A model generated the notes under the pieces. The model made no database searches. It saw nothing but the letters and a program-made list of their open reading frames with translations, and was not told the DNA's origin. 64,000 nt of DNA from Vandiemenella viatica (taxonomy: Eukaryota > Arthropoda > Insecta > Orthoptera > Morabidae), in assembly GCA_031002005.1 (NCBI GenBank), contig CM061919.1, forward strand, positions 14,827,687-14,891,686, read 5' to 3'. Shown here piece by piece: positions 1 to 11,559 of the stretch; the first letter of the stretch is position 1, and each line of letters starts with the position of its first letter. A program made the position numbers and the translations under genes.

Positions 1-1650
1 TCGAGAAATTGAACGAAGCGGTATGGGCGATCAACACATGGGCCTTCCATAACCTATTAGATATATCCAGTGATGAATCATCAGTGGTGATATTCACAGA
101 ACCTAAAATCCAGAATACAACTAGGATCTCAAATATTCTTAGTGAATAAATGGAGCCGTTTTCTGGTAATGATACTAGACTTCCGGCTCACGTGGAGAGG
201 AGATATTCAATACATAATAGCCAAATCGGACGAGCGAATCAACATCTTAAGAGCAGTCGCGGGATCAATATGGGCATGTCACCCCAACTCACTCCTACTT
301 CTATACCAATCAATGATTAGATCCTTAATCGATTCTGTAGCATCATCTCCACAAATGGCACAAAAAGCGCATTGCGTAATCTGGGCTCTTTACAGTATCG
401 TTGCATTAGAACTTGTTTAGGAGCACTAAGACCTACACTAACTAACGCGTTACTGGTAGAAGGTGCCGAAATTTCTCTTTACTTGAGAAGAATACAATTC
501 ACGGAGAAATTCGTTATGGGAAAACTGAACATCCATTGAACGAACGGTTAAGCAATCACAATTACTGGAAGCACAAGAACGAAGGCCAACACACAGCTTC
601 CCGAGACAACACTCCTATACTTAACATGTATAAGATGTGGGAGGAATGGGGCCTCAGTATAACGAAGTTCCCCATACACCCGATATTCCAACCACCTTAC
701 CACCTCCGATTCTTAGACATACAAGTACAGAGCTTGGAACATACGACGCGAAGCAACGCCAAGTATACGCCAACTCAAACCAAAACTCAATCACATATAT
801 ACAGATGGATCTAAAAATAACTCAGGGGACCGAATCTACAGTGCACTATATTGCCCCAAACACGACACCGATCTTTATACTCCATACCACCGCAAACACC
901 AATATATTTATTTAAAGTGGAAGCGAATTTAGAAGCAGTAAAGTATGGCTGGACTATGGGATCAAAGGAGACAGTAATGATAGCCGGTTCCTTCTGCGTT
1001 ATCAGGAGCATAACAGAACCTAAGTGGAACTATAAGAGGGCGTCCCAGATAATAGAACTCGTATTACATGAAATACTCCTCAGATATAACCTAGATATCA
1101 AAACAAGCTTAATATAGATACACTCACACAAAGGGGTCAAATACAACGAATATATAGACAGGCTACCAAAAAAGCCATCTTTAAACGACAAAGAATAGAA
1201 CTACCACTGCCTCCAACCGCATTGTTGCTAGATCTTAGACAGAGAGCGAGGAATAGATGGCAAACGGATTGCACCAGAAAGGAGCTTTTTACGGCTGCGT
1301 CCAACCATGTATCCCGCCTAATCGTGGTACCACAAGTGGAAAGTTAACAGACCCTATTTAATCAACATTATTAGAAGCCGATAACTCGACGGAACTTTTT
1401 CAGCCACCTAAATCAGATAGGTCTGAGAGAAAATCCACTATGTGACTCCATCGATCAAACAGTGGGGGACATAAATCACTTCCTATTTTCTTGTAAGAAA
1501 CATAGAGATAACAGGACAAAATTCTGGAAGAACTTACAAAATGAGATATTCATCTTCCCACCAATTTATTCGTTTGGCAAGCAGTTAATCCTCTCGCAAT
1601 TCATCCTGGCGTCGCCTGCTACTCATAGGTTAATTAACGGCCTGTAATGG
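1..1650 (+). pseudogene. 3' part of a LINE (I-clade-like) with RNase H, decayed
   Basis: Remains of a non-LTR retrotransposon read on the plus strand in several frames. Nucleotides 1-540 give the region behind the reverse-transcriptase active site, including a stretch ending LGALRPTLTNALLVEG that is typical of the thumb region. Around 801-812 the codons TDGS mark the start of an RNase H domain. The HKG motif near 1126 and the following YNEYIDRLPKK match the end of RNase H. A Cys/His cluster at 1441-1510 (CDS...HFLFSCKKH) fits the zinc-binding tail of such elements. The frame breaks several times (near 148, 320, 530, 915 and 1115), so no functional protein is made. The part upstream, including the catalytic YADD, lies outside the window. 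The presence of RNase H behind RT places it with the I-like group rather than CR1/L2; that assignment is from motif recognition only. Confidence 0.75.
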
Positions 1651-1842
1651 GAGTTGGCCCGAACTACACCAACACAACAAGCCATACAGCTTTTATGTTT
1701 AATTACTAGCACTTGGTAACTCTCGTACAAGCAAATACACTCCCTCTAATAAGGATTTCTTAATCTATCGTCCAGAAATCATAACACATTTTTATTAATT
1801 TTGACGATTAGTTTAATACTTTTAACTGGAAAACTCCACATT
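1580..1842 (+). repeat. Direct repeat copy 1 (LINE 3' end and 3' UTR)
   Basis: This stretch, from the end of the LINE reading frame (QLILSQFILA) through its 3' UTR, recurs at 2512-2775 with scattered differences. The shared block includes GGTTAATTAACGGC, the phrase ATCGTCCAGAAATCATAACA and the final AACTCCACATTA. It shows two partial copies of the same element tail in direct orientation. Confidence 0.8.
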
Positions 1843-1857
1843 ACACACACACACACA

Positions 1858-1906
<49 letters not shown>
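1843..1906. repeat. Compound microsatellite (CA)n(TC)n(CA)n
   Basis: About 64 bp of pure dinucleotide repeat: CA, then TC, then CA again. It sits exactly at the end of the LINE 3' UTR copy and may have grown from the element's simple-sequence tail. The second copy at 2775 lacks it. Confidence 0.95.
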
Positions 1907-2511
1907 GTTCGCTCTGTACAGCACTGAAATACAAGCATGCATATACACCAACCCAATAATTTATTCACTTAACTGAATTAAAATAATTGGCCCCCTTTGA
2001 TTTTGAATAGTTTTGTTTTTATTTGAACTCAACTAAGGGTTCCACAGATTTCTAAACCTATGCTAACCATGCTGCTGCAGTTTGTAACAAAACGTGACTT
2101 TATTAACTGACTACTCCTTTACACTTTTGAATTAATTTTACAATTTCTGTTTCAATTTAACTTCCGTGATACTTTTGAATTACAAATTCAATATCTTTCA
2201 CCAAATTTCTAGTCTTCAACCATTAAAACAGACTTTATTGCTGTTCCAATAAAACAAAATTGTCTCAGTTGATTGTTGTAAATTCTATTCTGAAACTTAC
2301 TGTTCAGATAAATATTATTTTTTCTTGTGTTGTTGCCTGTAGACTGCAATCCCCAAAGAATAATTGGATCTCTTCTTGCCAACTGCGTCAAAAATCCTGT
2401 AGATATTGCTGCCACACGCTGCTTTTACTGTCTCAGAAGAACCCAGTCGTTTAAGGCGATAGATTTATTACATAGTTATCACCCTTATCCTGCATTCAGG
2501 GTCGCCAATTG
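1907..2511. other. No gene seen; AT-rich
   Basis: AT-rich sequence between the two LINE tail copies. Short open frames on both strands show no recognisable motif. It may be further decayed element sequence. Confidence 0.5.
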
Positions 2512-2775
2512 CAGGCTGTTAATCCTCTCGCAACTCATCCTGGCAGACGTCGTCAGATGCAAGCTGCTCATAGGTTAATTAACGGCATGTTATGGGAGTT
2601 GGCCGTGGACTCCACCAATACAGCAAGCCATACAGCTTGTATAATTCTCTTACTAGCAAATACACTCTCACTAATAAGGATTTCTTAGTGTATCGTCCAG
2701 AAATCATAACACATTTTTATTAATTTTGACGATTAGTTTAATACTTTTAACTGGCAAACTCCACATTAGACACAT
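2512..2775 (+). repeat. Direct repeat copy 2 (LINE 3' end and 3' UTR)
   Basis: Second copy of the block at 1580-1842. It starts within the coding end (LLILSQLILAD) and runs through the same 3' UTR. It has a short extra segment (near 2545-2565) relative to copy 1 and a deletion in the middle of the UTR. Sequence 2776-3095 behind it has no recognised feature and may be the 5' part of the Tc1 element that follows. Confidence 0.75.
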
Positions 2776-3500
2776 ACATTATAAATTCAACACAAAAAAA
2801 AACAATTACTCGCGGAACCACATGCACGCATTCCCGCGCAAGCTTGCGACCACACGTCCGCTCAGACAAAGACTATTTCAAGACTTAACAACTAAGTTTT
2901 TGTAGCCACAGAGGTTGGATAAATTAATACGAACACCGTGCGATAGAGTACAGGTTGTTGCACGTTGGCACCACTACTTCCGTGTGAATACTGCGACGCA
3001 CATGTACGGCGTAGTTGACGTGGCAGTTCTTGTAGGTTATGTGTCAGTATATTATACGCTTTTTACAGCGACGGTTATAACAAGCAATCGGAGAAATGCG
3101 TTATCTCTCAGACTTCGATAGAGGCCCAATCGTTGGAGCTCGGTTAGCGGGAGCGCCTGTGAAGAAACCAGTTGAACTGTTTAACGTCTCACGAGCGACA
3201 GTAGTCACAGTATCCACGGTAATGATAGCATACACAAAACATGGTAAAACATCGTTTGCAAAGAGGAATTGTGGACGAAAACCAAAGTCAACCGACAGAG
3301 ACCGACGAACATTGAAAAGGCTTGTGGCCAGAAAACACCAAACTACTATGGCAAAAGTGACATAAGAACTCAACATACACCTGAGTAATACTGTTTCGAC
3401 AAAAACAGTATGACGGGAGCTCCATAAAGCTGACATTCATGGAAAGGCTGCAATTGCAAAACCCCTCATAACGGCAACCAACGCTAAGCTGCGAAACAAG

Positions 3501-4967
3501 TCTACATCTACATCTACATCTATACTCTGCAAATCACAAATACTTTGGGTGGCAGAGGGTGCTAAGCACCAATCCTAATTAAGTGTATTCCAATCCCGAA
3601 CAGAACGAGGAAAGAAGGAATACATAAATGTATCAGTACGGCATCTTATTTCTCGAAACTTATCCCTCCTGTCATTGCGACCTAAATAGATTGGTGGAAG
3701 AAGTATTTCGTTGCAAACGTAAAATAAAGATTTTTGCATTTTCTCCAACAAATTCAAACGAAAACGACGTCGTCTGTCCCCCAAACAACCCACCTATCAG
3801 CTCTGTGACACTTACGTAAGGACTGTAACTAGCGGTCACGAATCGAGCGGCTCTTCTCTGTACTTTCTCTAACGTGTAAATCAATCCCTTGCGAAATGGA
3901 TCCCAAAATCCACAATAGTATTCCAAATGCGGACGCACTAGTGTTTTGTACGCTATTTGTTTTGTATGAGCATTACAACTTCTCAAAATACGACCTATAA
4001 ATCGTAGTTTAGAATCAGCTTTGCATACAACGGAAGTTATGTGCAAGTCCCATTTCATGTTGCTTTGTACTGTAACGCCTAGATACTTCAGGGAATCCAC
4101 AGTCTCAACAAGAGAATTGTTAGGTTTGTACTCGTAATCAAACGGGGTCTTTTTATTTCTTATTTGCATTGCCTTGCACTTATTGCAGTTAAGTGTAAGC
4201 TGCCATTTACGGCACCATTACGAAATAACATCCAGATCGCGTTGAATTTTTTTTTTAACTGCTTAACGTCTCTTAACAGCGAGGTCTTTAGAGACGGGAA
4301 AGGATGGGGGGGGGGGGGGGGAAGGTGGCAAGGAATGGGAGGGAATTCGGTCATGGCCTTTTGAAGGAAGCATCCCGGCATTTGCCTGGAGTGATTTGGG
4401 AAACCATGGAAAACCCAAATCTGGATGCCCGGATGGGGATTCGAACCGCCGTCCTCCCGAATGTGAGGCCAGAACGATAACCATTACACCACCACGCTCA
4501 GTCTGAATTTCTAAGCAATCGACAGAGCACCTCACTTCCCTATAAATAAGTATATAATCAGCAAAAACTCGCATCCTGCAATTAACGTTGTCCCCGAGAT
4601 CGTTTATAAAAATAAAAAAAAGAACTACACTTCCTTGGGGAACGCCCGAAAAAACATCTAGCTCAGAAGAGGCTCCTCCATCAACAACGACATACTGTGA
4701 CCGACCAGTTAGAAAATCGCGTATTCATTCGCAAATCTGATCAGATATACCGTACGCTCGAAAAGTCGGTTGTGTGGTACAGAGTTAAAAGCTTTCTGAA
4801 AATCCAAGAAAATAGCATCAACTTGTGACCCTGCATCAATAACTTTCATTCCGTCATGCGAAAATAGAGCCAGTTGCGTTTCACACTATCGGTTCTTACG
4901 AAATCCGTGTTGGTTTGCTGTAAGTAACTCGTTTTCATTTAAAAACTTCATTACGTTAGAGCATATG
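3501..4967 (-). mobile_element. 5'-truncated LINE (CR1/L2/Jockey-like) inserted in the Tc1 transposase
   Basis: A non-LTR retrotransposon on the minus strand. Its 3' end is the short tandem tail at 3501-3520 (TCTACA units on the plus strand). Its truncated 5' end at 4967 is in the RT region (NENELLTANQHGF). It carries a degraded active site (FADY instead of FADD, near 4560) and the C-terminal block SLKYLGVTVQSNMKWDLHI, plus VQRRAARFVT. It is flanked by the 5-bp target duplication ACAAG (3496-3500 and 4968-4972). Removing one ACAAG plus the insert rejoins the transposase frame. A second copy of this family lies at 11560-12849. The protein is broken by frameshifts and by a SINE at 4250-4503. 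Confidence 0.88.
4250..4503 (-). mobile_element. tRNA-derived SINE inserted in the LINE
   Basis: On the minus strand this begins with a tRNA-like head (GAGCGTGGTGGTGTAATGG as box A region, GGTTCGAATCCCC as box B). It continues with the family body (TTTTCCATGGTTTCCC, ACTCCAGGCAAATGCC, CCTTCAAAAGGCCATGACC) and ends in an A-rich tail (T-run on plus at 4250-4256). TGAATTT flanks it on both sides (4243-4249 and 4504-4510), a 7-bp target duplication. It interrupts the LINE frame between LEIQ and RDLD. A G-run at 4307-4321 lies inside it. Related copies are scattered over the window. Confidence 0.88.
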
Positions 4968-5570
4968 ACAAGTTCTGCCCTAATCATAAAAACTGGCCGC
5001 TAGATGATGGGAAGAATGTGGTATGATCCGATGAATCATCGTTCACATTGTTTCCTACTAACGGCCGGGTTTATGTATGGAGAACCTGAAAATAAGCCTA
5101 CGATCCGGACTGGTTGGATCTTACAGTCAAGCATGGGGGAGGTTTGGACGGCTATATCGTGGTATTCAGCTGGTCCTCTCATTCACATCACTGGCCGGAT
5201 GAATATCTCGACATGCTCAATGATGAAGTTCTTACTATGACTAGCATACTGCTGTCAAACACTACCATCTTCCAAGATGATAATATGCCAATACACACAG
5301 CCAAAAACGTTCCATCCTGTTTCGAGGAGCGTCAGAAGATCATCAAACATCTTCCCTGGCCAGCTTAATCGCCAGACCTCAACTTAATTGAACATTTGTG
5401 TGGAGTTTTAGAGCTGAGAATAAGGGGCAGATTTTCATCTCCAACATCACTCAAGCAATTGGCGGATGCTTTGGTACAAGAATGGGACAACACTCCGCCG
5501 GAAACTATTCAGACACTGCGAACAATTCCGCGAAAACCAGATAAGTTAATTATCAAATGACTCCCTAATA

Positions 5571-6640
5571 CCTGTTTATTTTATGCCTACAACAAGCAAT
5601 TTGTCCTCTACTGTATATGTATATATATATTCCATCTGAGCACCAAAATACATGACCGCTTTTGGTCTTTAGCTTCATTTCATGTTGATCAAGCCAACTA
5701 GATATTCTCCCCAAATTGACAAGTATTCTGGGTCCTTTCTTGTTTTAGTACCATTATACGGGATGTCCGGTAAATAATGAATTAACCTTTAGTTGAAAGG
5801 ATTTATCTTGACGTACCAAATAAAAAAATTTAACTTTGAAAAAGTGGCAGGGTTTTAAAGCTATAGTCGTGCCTTACTATCCAATTACAGTTCCGAACAC
5901 GTGACTACATAAAATAATTTTTTCAAAAAAAAATAGAAACCGCCTTCATTGAGACACACTAAAGATATTATAATAACTTGCTTTGCTTAAAAGGAAATAA
6001 ATCTAAAAGGTCAGTATTTTATATTACCGTTACTGAAATTTTTACGTCATTCACTTATTTTTGTAATTGGTGCATGCTGTCACATGGCGAAGAATGAATT
6101 ACTGCATTTTATTTGCTGTTCGAGGCGACACGGTGATTTGGAATATTTTAAAACATATTGTGAGACAGATACTGTTTTTGCGGGAGACTGTGATGGAGAA
6201 AAAATTAGACGGTATATTTGGCTTCGTCTCGTTTCCGCTACATTGTCAGTTGGTTGGCTGCATCATGCTGTAAACGCTTTACAGTTAATATAATACTTTG
6301 TGGTTCTTATATCTGGCTTCATTAAACTACCAAATTCCGTGTATAATCTGTATTTTTTCGTTTCGCTGAAATATGTTTCCCGCATTTACTCATAGGCGTA
6401 AGATAATTGTTGTCATTTTTTTTTTTACTTTGGCTGGCATTGACTCCAAAAATAACTGATTAATGTAAGCATTTCATCAATAGTAATATTTATTATTGTC
6501 GATACATATTTATTTTCATCTAAGCAAGATATAGTTATTTTAAAATTTTTAGTGTTTTTTTTGAGGAGGTTTTTATATTTTTGAAAAATTATTTTTAATT
6601 GTACAATGAAAACACAGCCAAACCTGTTGAAAATATTCAA
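5571..6640. other. No gene seen; AT-rich
   Basis: Contains short unrelated open frames (for example near 6067-6293) without recognisable motifs or splice context. A short TA-repeat is at 5617-5630. I can assign nothing here. Confidence 0.5.
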
Positions 6641-6651
6641 TGAATTTATTG

Positions 6652-6687
6652 ACCGGTTTCGACCCTCCTTAAGGGAGTCTTCTTCAG
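6652..6687 (-). ncRNA. Hammerhead-ribozyme-like motif (tentative)
   Basis: On the minus strand the order is CTGAAGA (6687-6681), an imperfect hairpin built from GACTCCC...GGAGGGTC, GAAAC (6660-6656), then CCGGTC. This follows the order of the hammerhead core (CUGANGA, stem II, GAAA, stem III). Against it, one unpaired A sits between CTGAAGA and the hairpin, stem II has mismatches, and no clear stem I is visible. Degenerate hammerheads are known in Penelope-like retroelements; no such protein is nearby. Similar CCGGTTTCG...TCTTCAG segments may simply be a dispersed repeat. Confidence 0.3.
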
Positions 6688-6699
6688 AAACTAGTTAAA

Positions 6700-7137
6700 A
6701 TATATTACATAAATCTAAAAACACTTTTCAATAAAATAGTACACTTTTATACTAAAGTCACACATTGAAATTTATTATCTGGCTAATCTTTAAATTGTTT
6801 TAGCCGTGAAGCTCTTATTCAGATATAGATTATCTACATGATAGCAAAACTGATTTTATATTCAACTTAAAAGAAATAATTGCTATTAACATTTCAAATA
6901 AATTTGTAACGTTTAGTTCTGTTAAACTTCACTTTTTTACTTTATTTTTTTCTTTTAAATTATAGACATTTTCTCCGTTAATTTAATGAATAATTTAAAA
7001 GTAGGCAATAATATTTCCACTGCCAGCAAGGAATGCAGGAAAAAAAAAGAGTGGTGAGCTTGGAGGGAAAAAAAGGGGGGGGGATTTTAATGTCATCTAC
7101 GGACTGCAGGTAGTTGTTACTACGATAAACTTCTATT

Positions 7138-7174
<37 letters not shown>

Positions 7175-7960
7175 GAAAAAAAAAAATGTAATAAGTATTG
7201 AATGGTTGGAAAAGTATCGTATTTGGATTATATAGACTGTACTATAAGTTTCAATGGAAAGAAAAACACTATAGAACAAAATCAACAAATTCAACAATAA
7301 ATAGACAGTTGAAGAATAGAGTAAGGAAAGAAACTGAAATAAAATTTTATAATACAGGCGCTGTTCCACCTCTAGTAAATGCTAGTCTGATGTAGAAAGA
7401 ATATAACTTCAAACAGTAGAAAAATCATCTCTGTGGAAATTGAAAGTCAGCACAACGAATTATTTATCTAGTAATGAAGACTTACGCAAAGAACTTAGAC
7501 TAATGTTTACAGCATAAGTCAAAAGAATTCATGTATAAGCAAAAATTGGAGACAGGAACTCGTAGAATACACACCCATATTACACAAATGACAACGTAAA
7601 GGCAGAAGAGGTGTTGGTTGAATGTATTAGATATAAATAAAACTGGATAGGATATGCATGACGTTACAGGTTCGACACCTAATCACGAAGTGATGAAAAA
7701 GTTTGGTTTTGTGCGAAGGTTGGAATGTATGTCTCCTGCTGTGAGAGCATCATTCCGCTTCTCTGAACGACACGTATGGAACACAGCACATACACCTGGC
7801 GCTGAGTTGTCAGAACCGCCCCTCGTTGCTGGTGCGTGGGACGGAGTGGACGTCACGTAATATTTACGTAAGAGGTCAGCCGTTGACATCCCGGCGAGCG
7901 ACTACACGCAGCATCACAATCTCCATTTTGACTGGACGGCTTAAATATACGGCTCAGGGG
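6700..7960. other. No gene seen; homopolymer runs
   Basis: AT-rich, with a G-run at 7075-7083, a run of about 31 A at 7141-7171 and a further A-run at 7178-7186. At 7640-7975 there is a more GC-balanced block with a TATA-like AAATATA near 7943 and AATAAA near 7968. I considered it a possible solo LTR, but found no terminal repeat or target duplication. Confidence 0.45.
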
Positions 7961-9795
7961 TTGGAGAAATAAAATCCTGTGTATCTTGCAAACTATTCAT
8001 TTAACCTTCAGATTTATTAATGACCCAAGTCGCTAAGGGGTTATGACACTCTCGAGTGACTGAGGTGAGATAAGATGGCTACAATCTCTACGGTGAACAG
8101 TCATCCGTTAATTGGGACGGGAGAATGTGGTCGCCTACAGATCCTAATCATCGTACTATGTACCAAAGCTGTGGGTTAAATCCCAGTGTGTACGGAGGGA
8201 AAAGGAATCCGCAAGGATTGCAAAAGATACACACTAGTTAGTGATTCGTCCTTAGGATTTGGACTTTAAACTTGGTGGACACGGAGTGGATGGGCATCTG
8301 TTTTTACCCTCCACTGTTTCATAGCTCATGTAATGCGCAAGGAACGCCTTACACTTAACACAAATACACCAACGGGTTCAACCACACTTCCGATACACGT
8401 GGCGTTACCAGGAAAGACAACACAGTTAAGCTCAAGGAAGAGTTGCGTCACATCATGGGGTAAATCCACTTGATAAGATGCTAGCTACCCAACAATTTGC
8501 AAATCATCTCAATGACGGTCCTTGTCTCGAACAGATCTCGGGGCACTAGAAAAATAGCTGAAATTTTCTCAATAAAAATGAAATCGAGTACATACAGTTG
8601 GCATCGAACGGGTGACCACACCCAAACACGAATTTAAAATTAAACGTTTTCTCGGCTTGTTTTATCGGCGTTAACCAGTTGCACATACTGAAAAACCGGC
8701 AAGCGTGTACTTCCATGGTATTCTTTCAAGTTCATTGCTAAAATGTTAAATTTCTAGCTGGTTGCATTGTTTAAAGTAAAGTTGGGCGAAAGAAGAAATC
8801 CAGGAATTCGTCGAGCCTAAATAATGAAAATAATTTCACATTTTCATGTATTTTAACTTAATTTGGTAAATGGAGAATCGTGTGTTGGCTGGCTTTCGGA
8901 ACAAGATACACAATTTGATGAAGCAATGATTATAATTATTTCAACGTTTCATCCATTGTAGCTCCACAGACCGTTCGCAAAACAGATTTCCATGTTTACA
9001 TAGAAACCGCAGGCTCTCTGTGAAGATTTAGGCACGTGTACTCACAAACAACGGTCATCGACTATAAAAGCAGCTACAAAATAAGCACAGAGCAACTGGA
9101 TCCCGATTCGGGAAAACTTTTAGAACTCCACTAGTATTTAGGCAGAACTTGATTTCAGTCTCTCATTAGTAACAGCGAAAATCGGCATTCTGAATTGGTG
9201 TGTTAATGGAATGAATTTTTATACCGCAGAGGAAATTACATTAGCTAATGGATTAGTTTCTTGAATTTCCAATCCAGTCAGATAAGCCACATAAAAAAAA
9301 ATATTAAACTGAATTTAAAAATGTTTTACACCGTAATACTGGAACACACTGAACCCAATGTTAATTACAATTTTATAATACGTTTATTCGTTTCATGTTG
9401 AATTATTACAGTTTGAATTATGTTGTACGTGTATTTATAGCATCGCCAAAGCGATTTGCGAATTGCATTATATATTATTTCCCATGAAACAAATGATAAT
9501 CAGTCTACTAGTCCTCCTGAGTTTTCGATCCCTGATGATTTTTACGAAATATTTGTTAACAAACTCAAAACTGATATAGAATAAGAAGTATTGATAGAAA
9601 TTTAGAGGAAAAAATCATTGGAATCTATTACATTCTTTTAAAACTAGAATATCTCTGTGTAGTTGCATATTTAGTTTTACACACACAAAATCGTAGAAAT
9701 TCGAAAGTAGTTGTTAATTTTCCTTAGAAAAGGGGAAATGAGTGGAAGAAAAGAAGTAGTAAAGAATTATGTATGGAAAAAATATTTCTGATTCT
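7961..9795. other. No gene seen
   Basis: Nothing recognisable on either strand: no open frame above about 60 codons, no repeat of the families found elsewhere. Composition is AT-rich from 8600 on. Confidence 0.5.
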
Positions 9796-10395
9796 ATTAC
9801 AGTTTCCCGCGTTGGTTCAGTTGGGTACGGCACTGTGATGGTGTCCGGCGCTGACACAGGCTTTAATTGTTCAAGTTCTGGTGGAGGAGCACATTTTCAT
9901 CACCAGTGCTTGGCCGGCAGGGTAAGAGAGGAAGTGGTTAACAACTGAGGCTAAATCCCTAACCTATCCGCAGTGCGTGAGGAGTGATGGCACACGACAC
10001 GGTTGATTCGTCCGTCGGGTGGGGACATTAGGCTCTTTCAGACGAGTATGCCTGAAGACGCCCGCTCCGGGTTTCAACCTGTCACCCACAACACGAACAA
10101 CTCTCTACGGTGAGCACAATCCCCACACTTACAGACGCTGTCGAACAAGGACAGGAGACGGGAAACTTCGGCAGTTGGTGACACCCGCCTATGCAAGGGA
10201 ACACGTACCGCGTCCATAGAGGAAGAAGATACTATTAGAAACTTCCGGTCCGGGCGTCCAGATTTGGCTTTTCCATAGTTTCCCCAACTCACTCCAGGCG
10301 AATGCCACTATGCTACCTTCAAAAGGCAGGTTCCCCGTTCCTTTCCCGCCCCTAAAGACCTCGACGTCGACGAGGCGTAAAGCCATAAAAAAAAA
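9796..10395 (+). repeat. SINE-like composite repeat with A-tail
   Basis: The last 150 bp (10241-10395) match the body of the SINE family seen at 4250-4503: GTCCGGGCGTCCAGATTTGG, TTTTCCATAGTTTCCCC, ACTCCAGGCGAATGCC and CCTTCAAAAGGCAGG, ending with GGCGTAAAGCC and an A-run at 10387-10395. The preceding 9800-10240 is GC-richer than its surroundings and carries phrases such as CGTCGGGTGGGGACATTAGG, probably another dispersed repeat fused to it. Open frames here on both strands are incidental. Confidence 0.6.
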
Positions 10396-11555
10396 CTATC
10401 GGAAAAAGAAAGTTTTTCCTTTTTTGGTGCGATTAAATGAACAAAAACTGACATTTTATTTAATATACAAAATCCCATAAAATTGTACGTTTGCTGGTTT
10501 ACTAACGAAAATGCACCTTTTGAAGGAAGATACCTATCTTAATTAATTCCTTTATTTAAACTGTTTATTTCCATCAAATACATTATAAATAATTCCAGCT
10601 CAAAAGGTTTTTTCTGTTATATTTGATCAATATAGTAATTCACAATAACACGAAATACAACATGACCCGAGATTCATTCAAACACAATGTTTACAGTTTT
10701 CTTGCAATTTATTACAAGTATGCACAATGGGCGCACTCAGCCACATTGTTACAAAATTATCTTTCTATTATATCGGCTATCGTCATTTAGAATTACACGC
10801 TGAATCGAAATAAAAAAAAAAAAATATGTTGCTACAATATGTCCTAGCATATTCTTTCGTGATCATAAAGCAACATTAGAAATAAATTTAATTTCTTTGT
10901 TACTAAACGAGCTTAAATTTTTGCAACTATTGGATTCTCTTACAATTGATGGAGGTAAAAACAGAGGATATCTTTATCCAGGGTAAGGTATAAGGGCTTG
11001 AAAAAGAAAATAAAGCATCCATAGATTACCTTCCCTTATAACTGAAACTGATACCAACCAAATGTTTCAAACTGGTGATAAATAATCATCTTGTAGCACA
11101 TGAAATATCTCATCGTAAAATTCAAACTGCTATGCTCAATTTTTTAAGCAAAGAGCAGTGTCTAGTTAATTATTCTCGCTGTTCGTTGGTTGTTTCTTTA
11201 AATTCTTCATAATATGGATGATTCTAATTAATCGTTTTGCTTAAATTATAAGGGGGTAACAAAAGTCATTAAAAAAAGACTGCAAGTGTTGATGGTGACC
11301 CTATATGCTAGTAAATCCAACTATATAACGGTTTCAGGGTTTCACAAAATATTTGCTGCTGCAGGCATCATGAGGCGTATGACTTCGTATATAATTCCTT
11401 CTTACATTCTTAACTAACATGCTACACATATGCATTAATATTAACTTTTCCCACAGTCAAGGAATGTGTTGCTGCTAAAGCTAACAATTGATCAGAACAG
11501 GTGTCAACTCACCTCGAATATTAAGCACAGTGACCATTTTCTCTCGAAGTAGAAA
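10396..11555. other. No gene seen; AT-rich
   Basis: AT-rich anonymous sequence with no open frame or repeat that I can identify, ending at the 5' truncation of the LINE that follows. Confidence 0.5.
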
Positions 11556-11559
11556 GGAG

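Larger units (their letters stand above)
3096..5560 (+). pseudogene. Tc1/mariner-type transposase, broken and split by insertions
   Basis: Cut-and-paste transposase of the Tc1 type. The N-terminal DNA-binding part (SDFDRGPIVGARLAG, then GRKPKSTDRDRR) is at 3096-3360. It is followed by the linker region with stops at about 3363 and 3409, ending at TNAKLRNK (3500). After a 1.47-kb LINE insertion the same protein resumes at 4973 (CPNHKNWPLDDGKNV), then SDESSF with the first catalytic Asp, DDNMPIHTA with the second near 5277, and SPDLNLIEH with the catalytic Glu near 5390. The frame ends near 5560 with PDKLIIK. Several stops and frameshifts make it inactive. Family Tc1 is clear from the motif order; terminal inverted repeats were not located by eye. 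Confidence 0.88.

Noticed and set aside
7133..7369. Minus-strand frame rich in Phe and Leu
   Set aside because: Produced by the poly(A)/poly(T) run at 7141-7186; no biological meaning.
7640..7975. Possible solo LTR (TATA-like box and AATAAA)
   Set aside because: No TG...CA ends, no target duplication and no second copy in the window.
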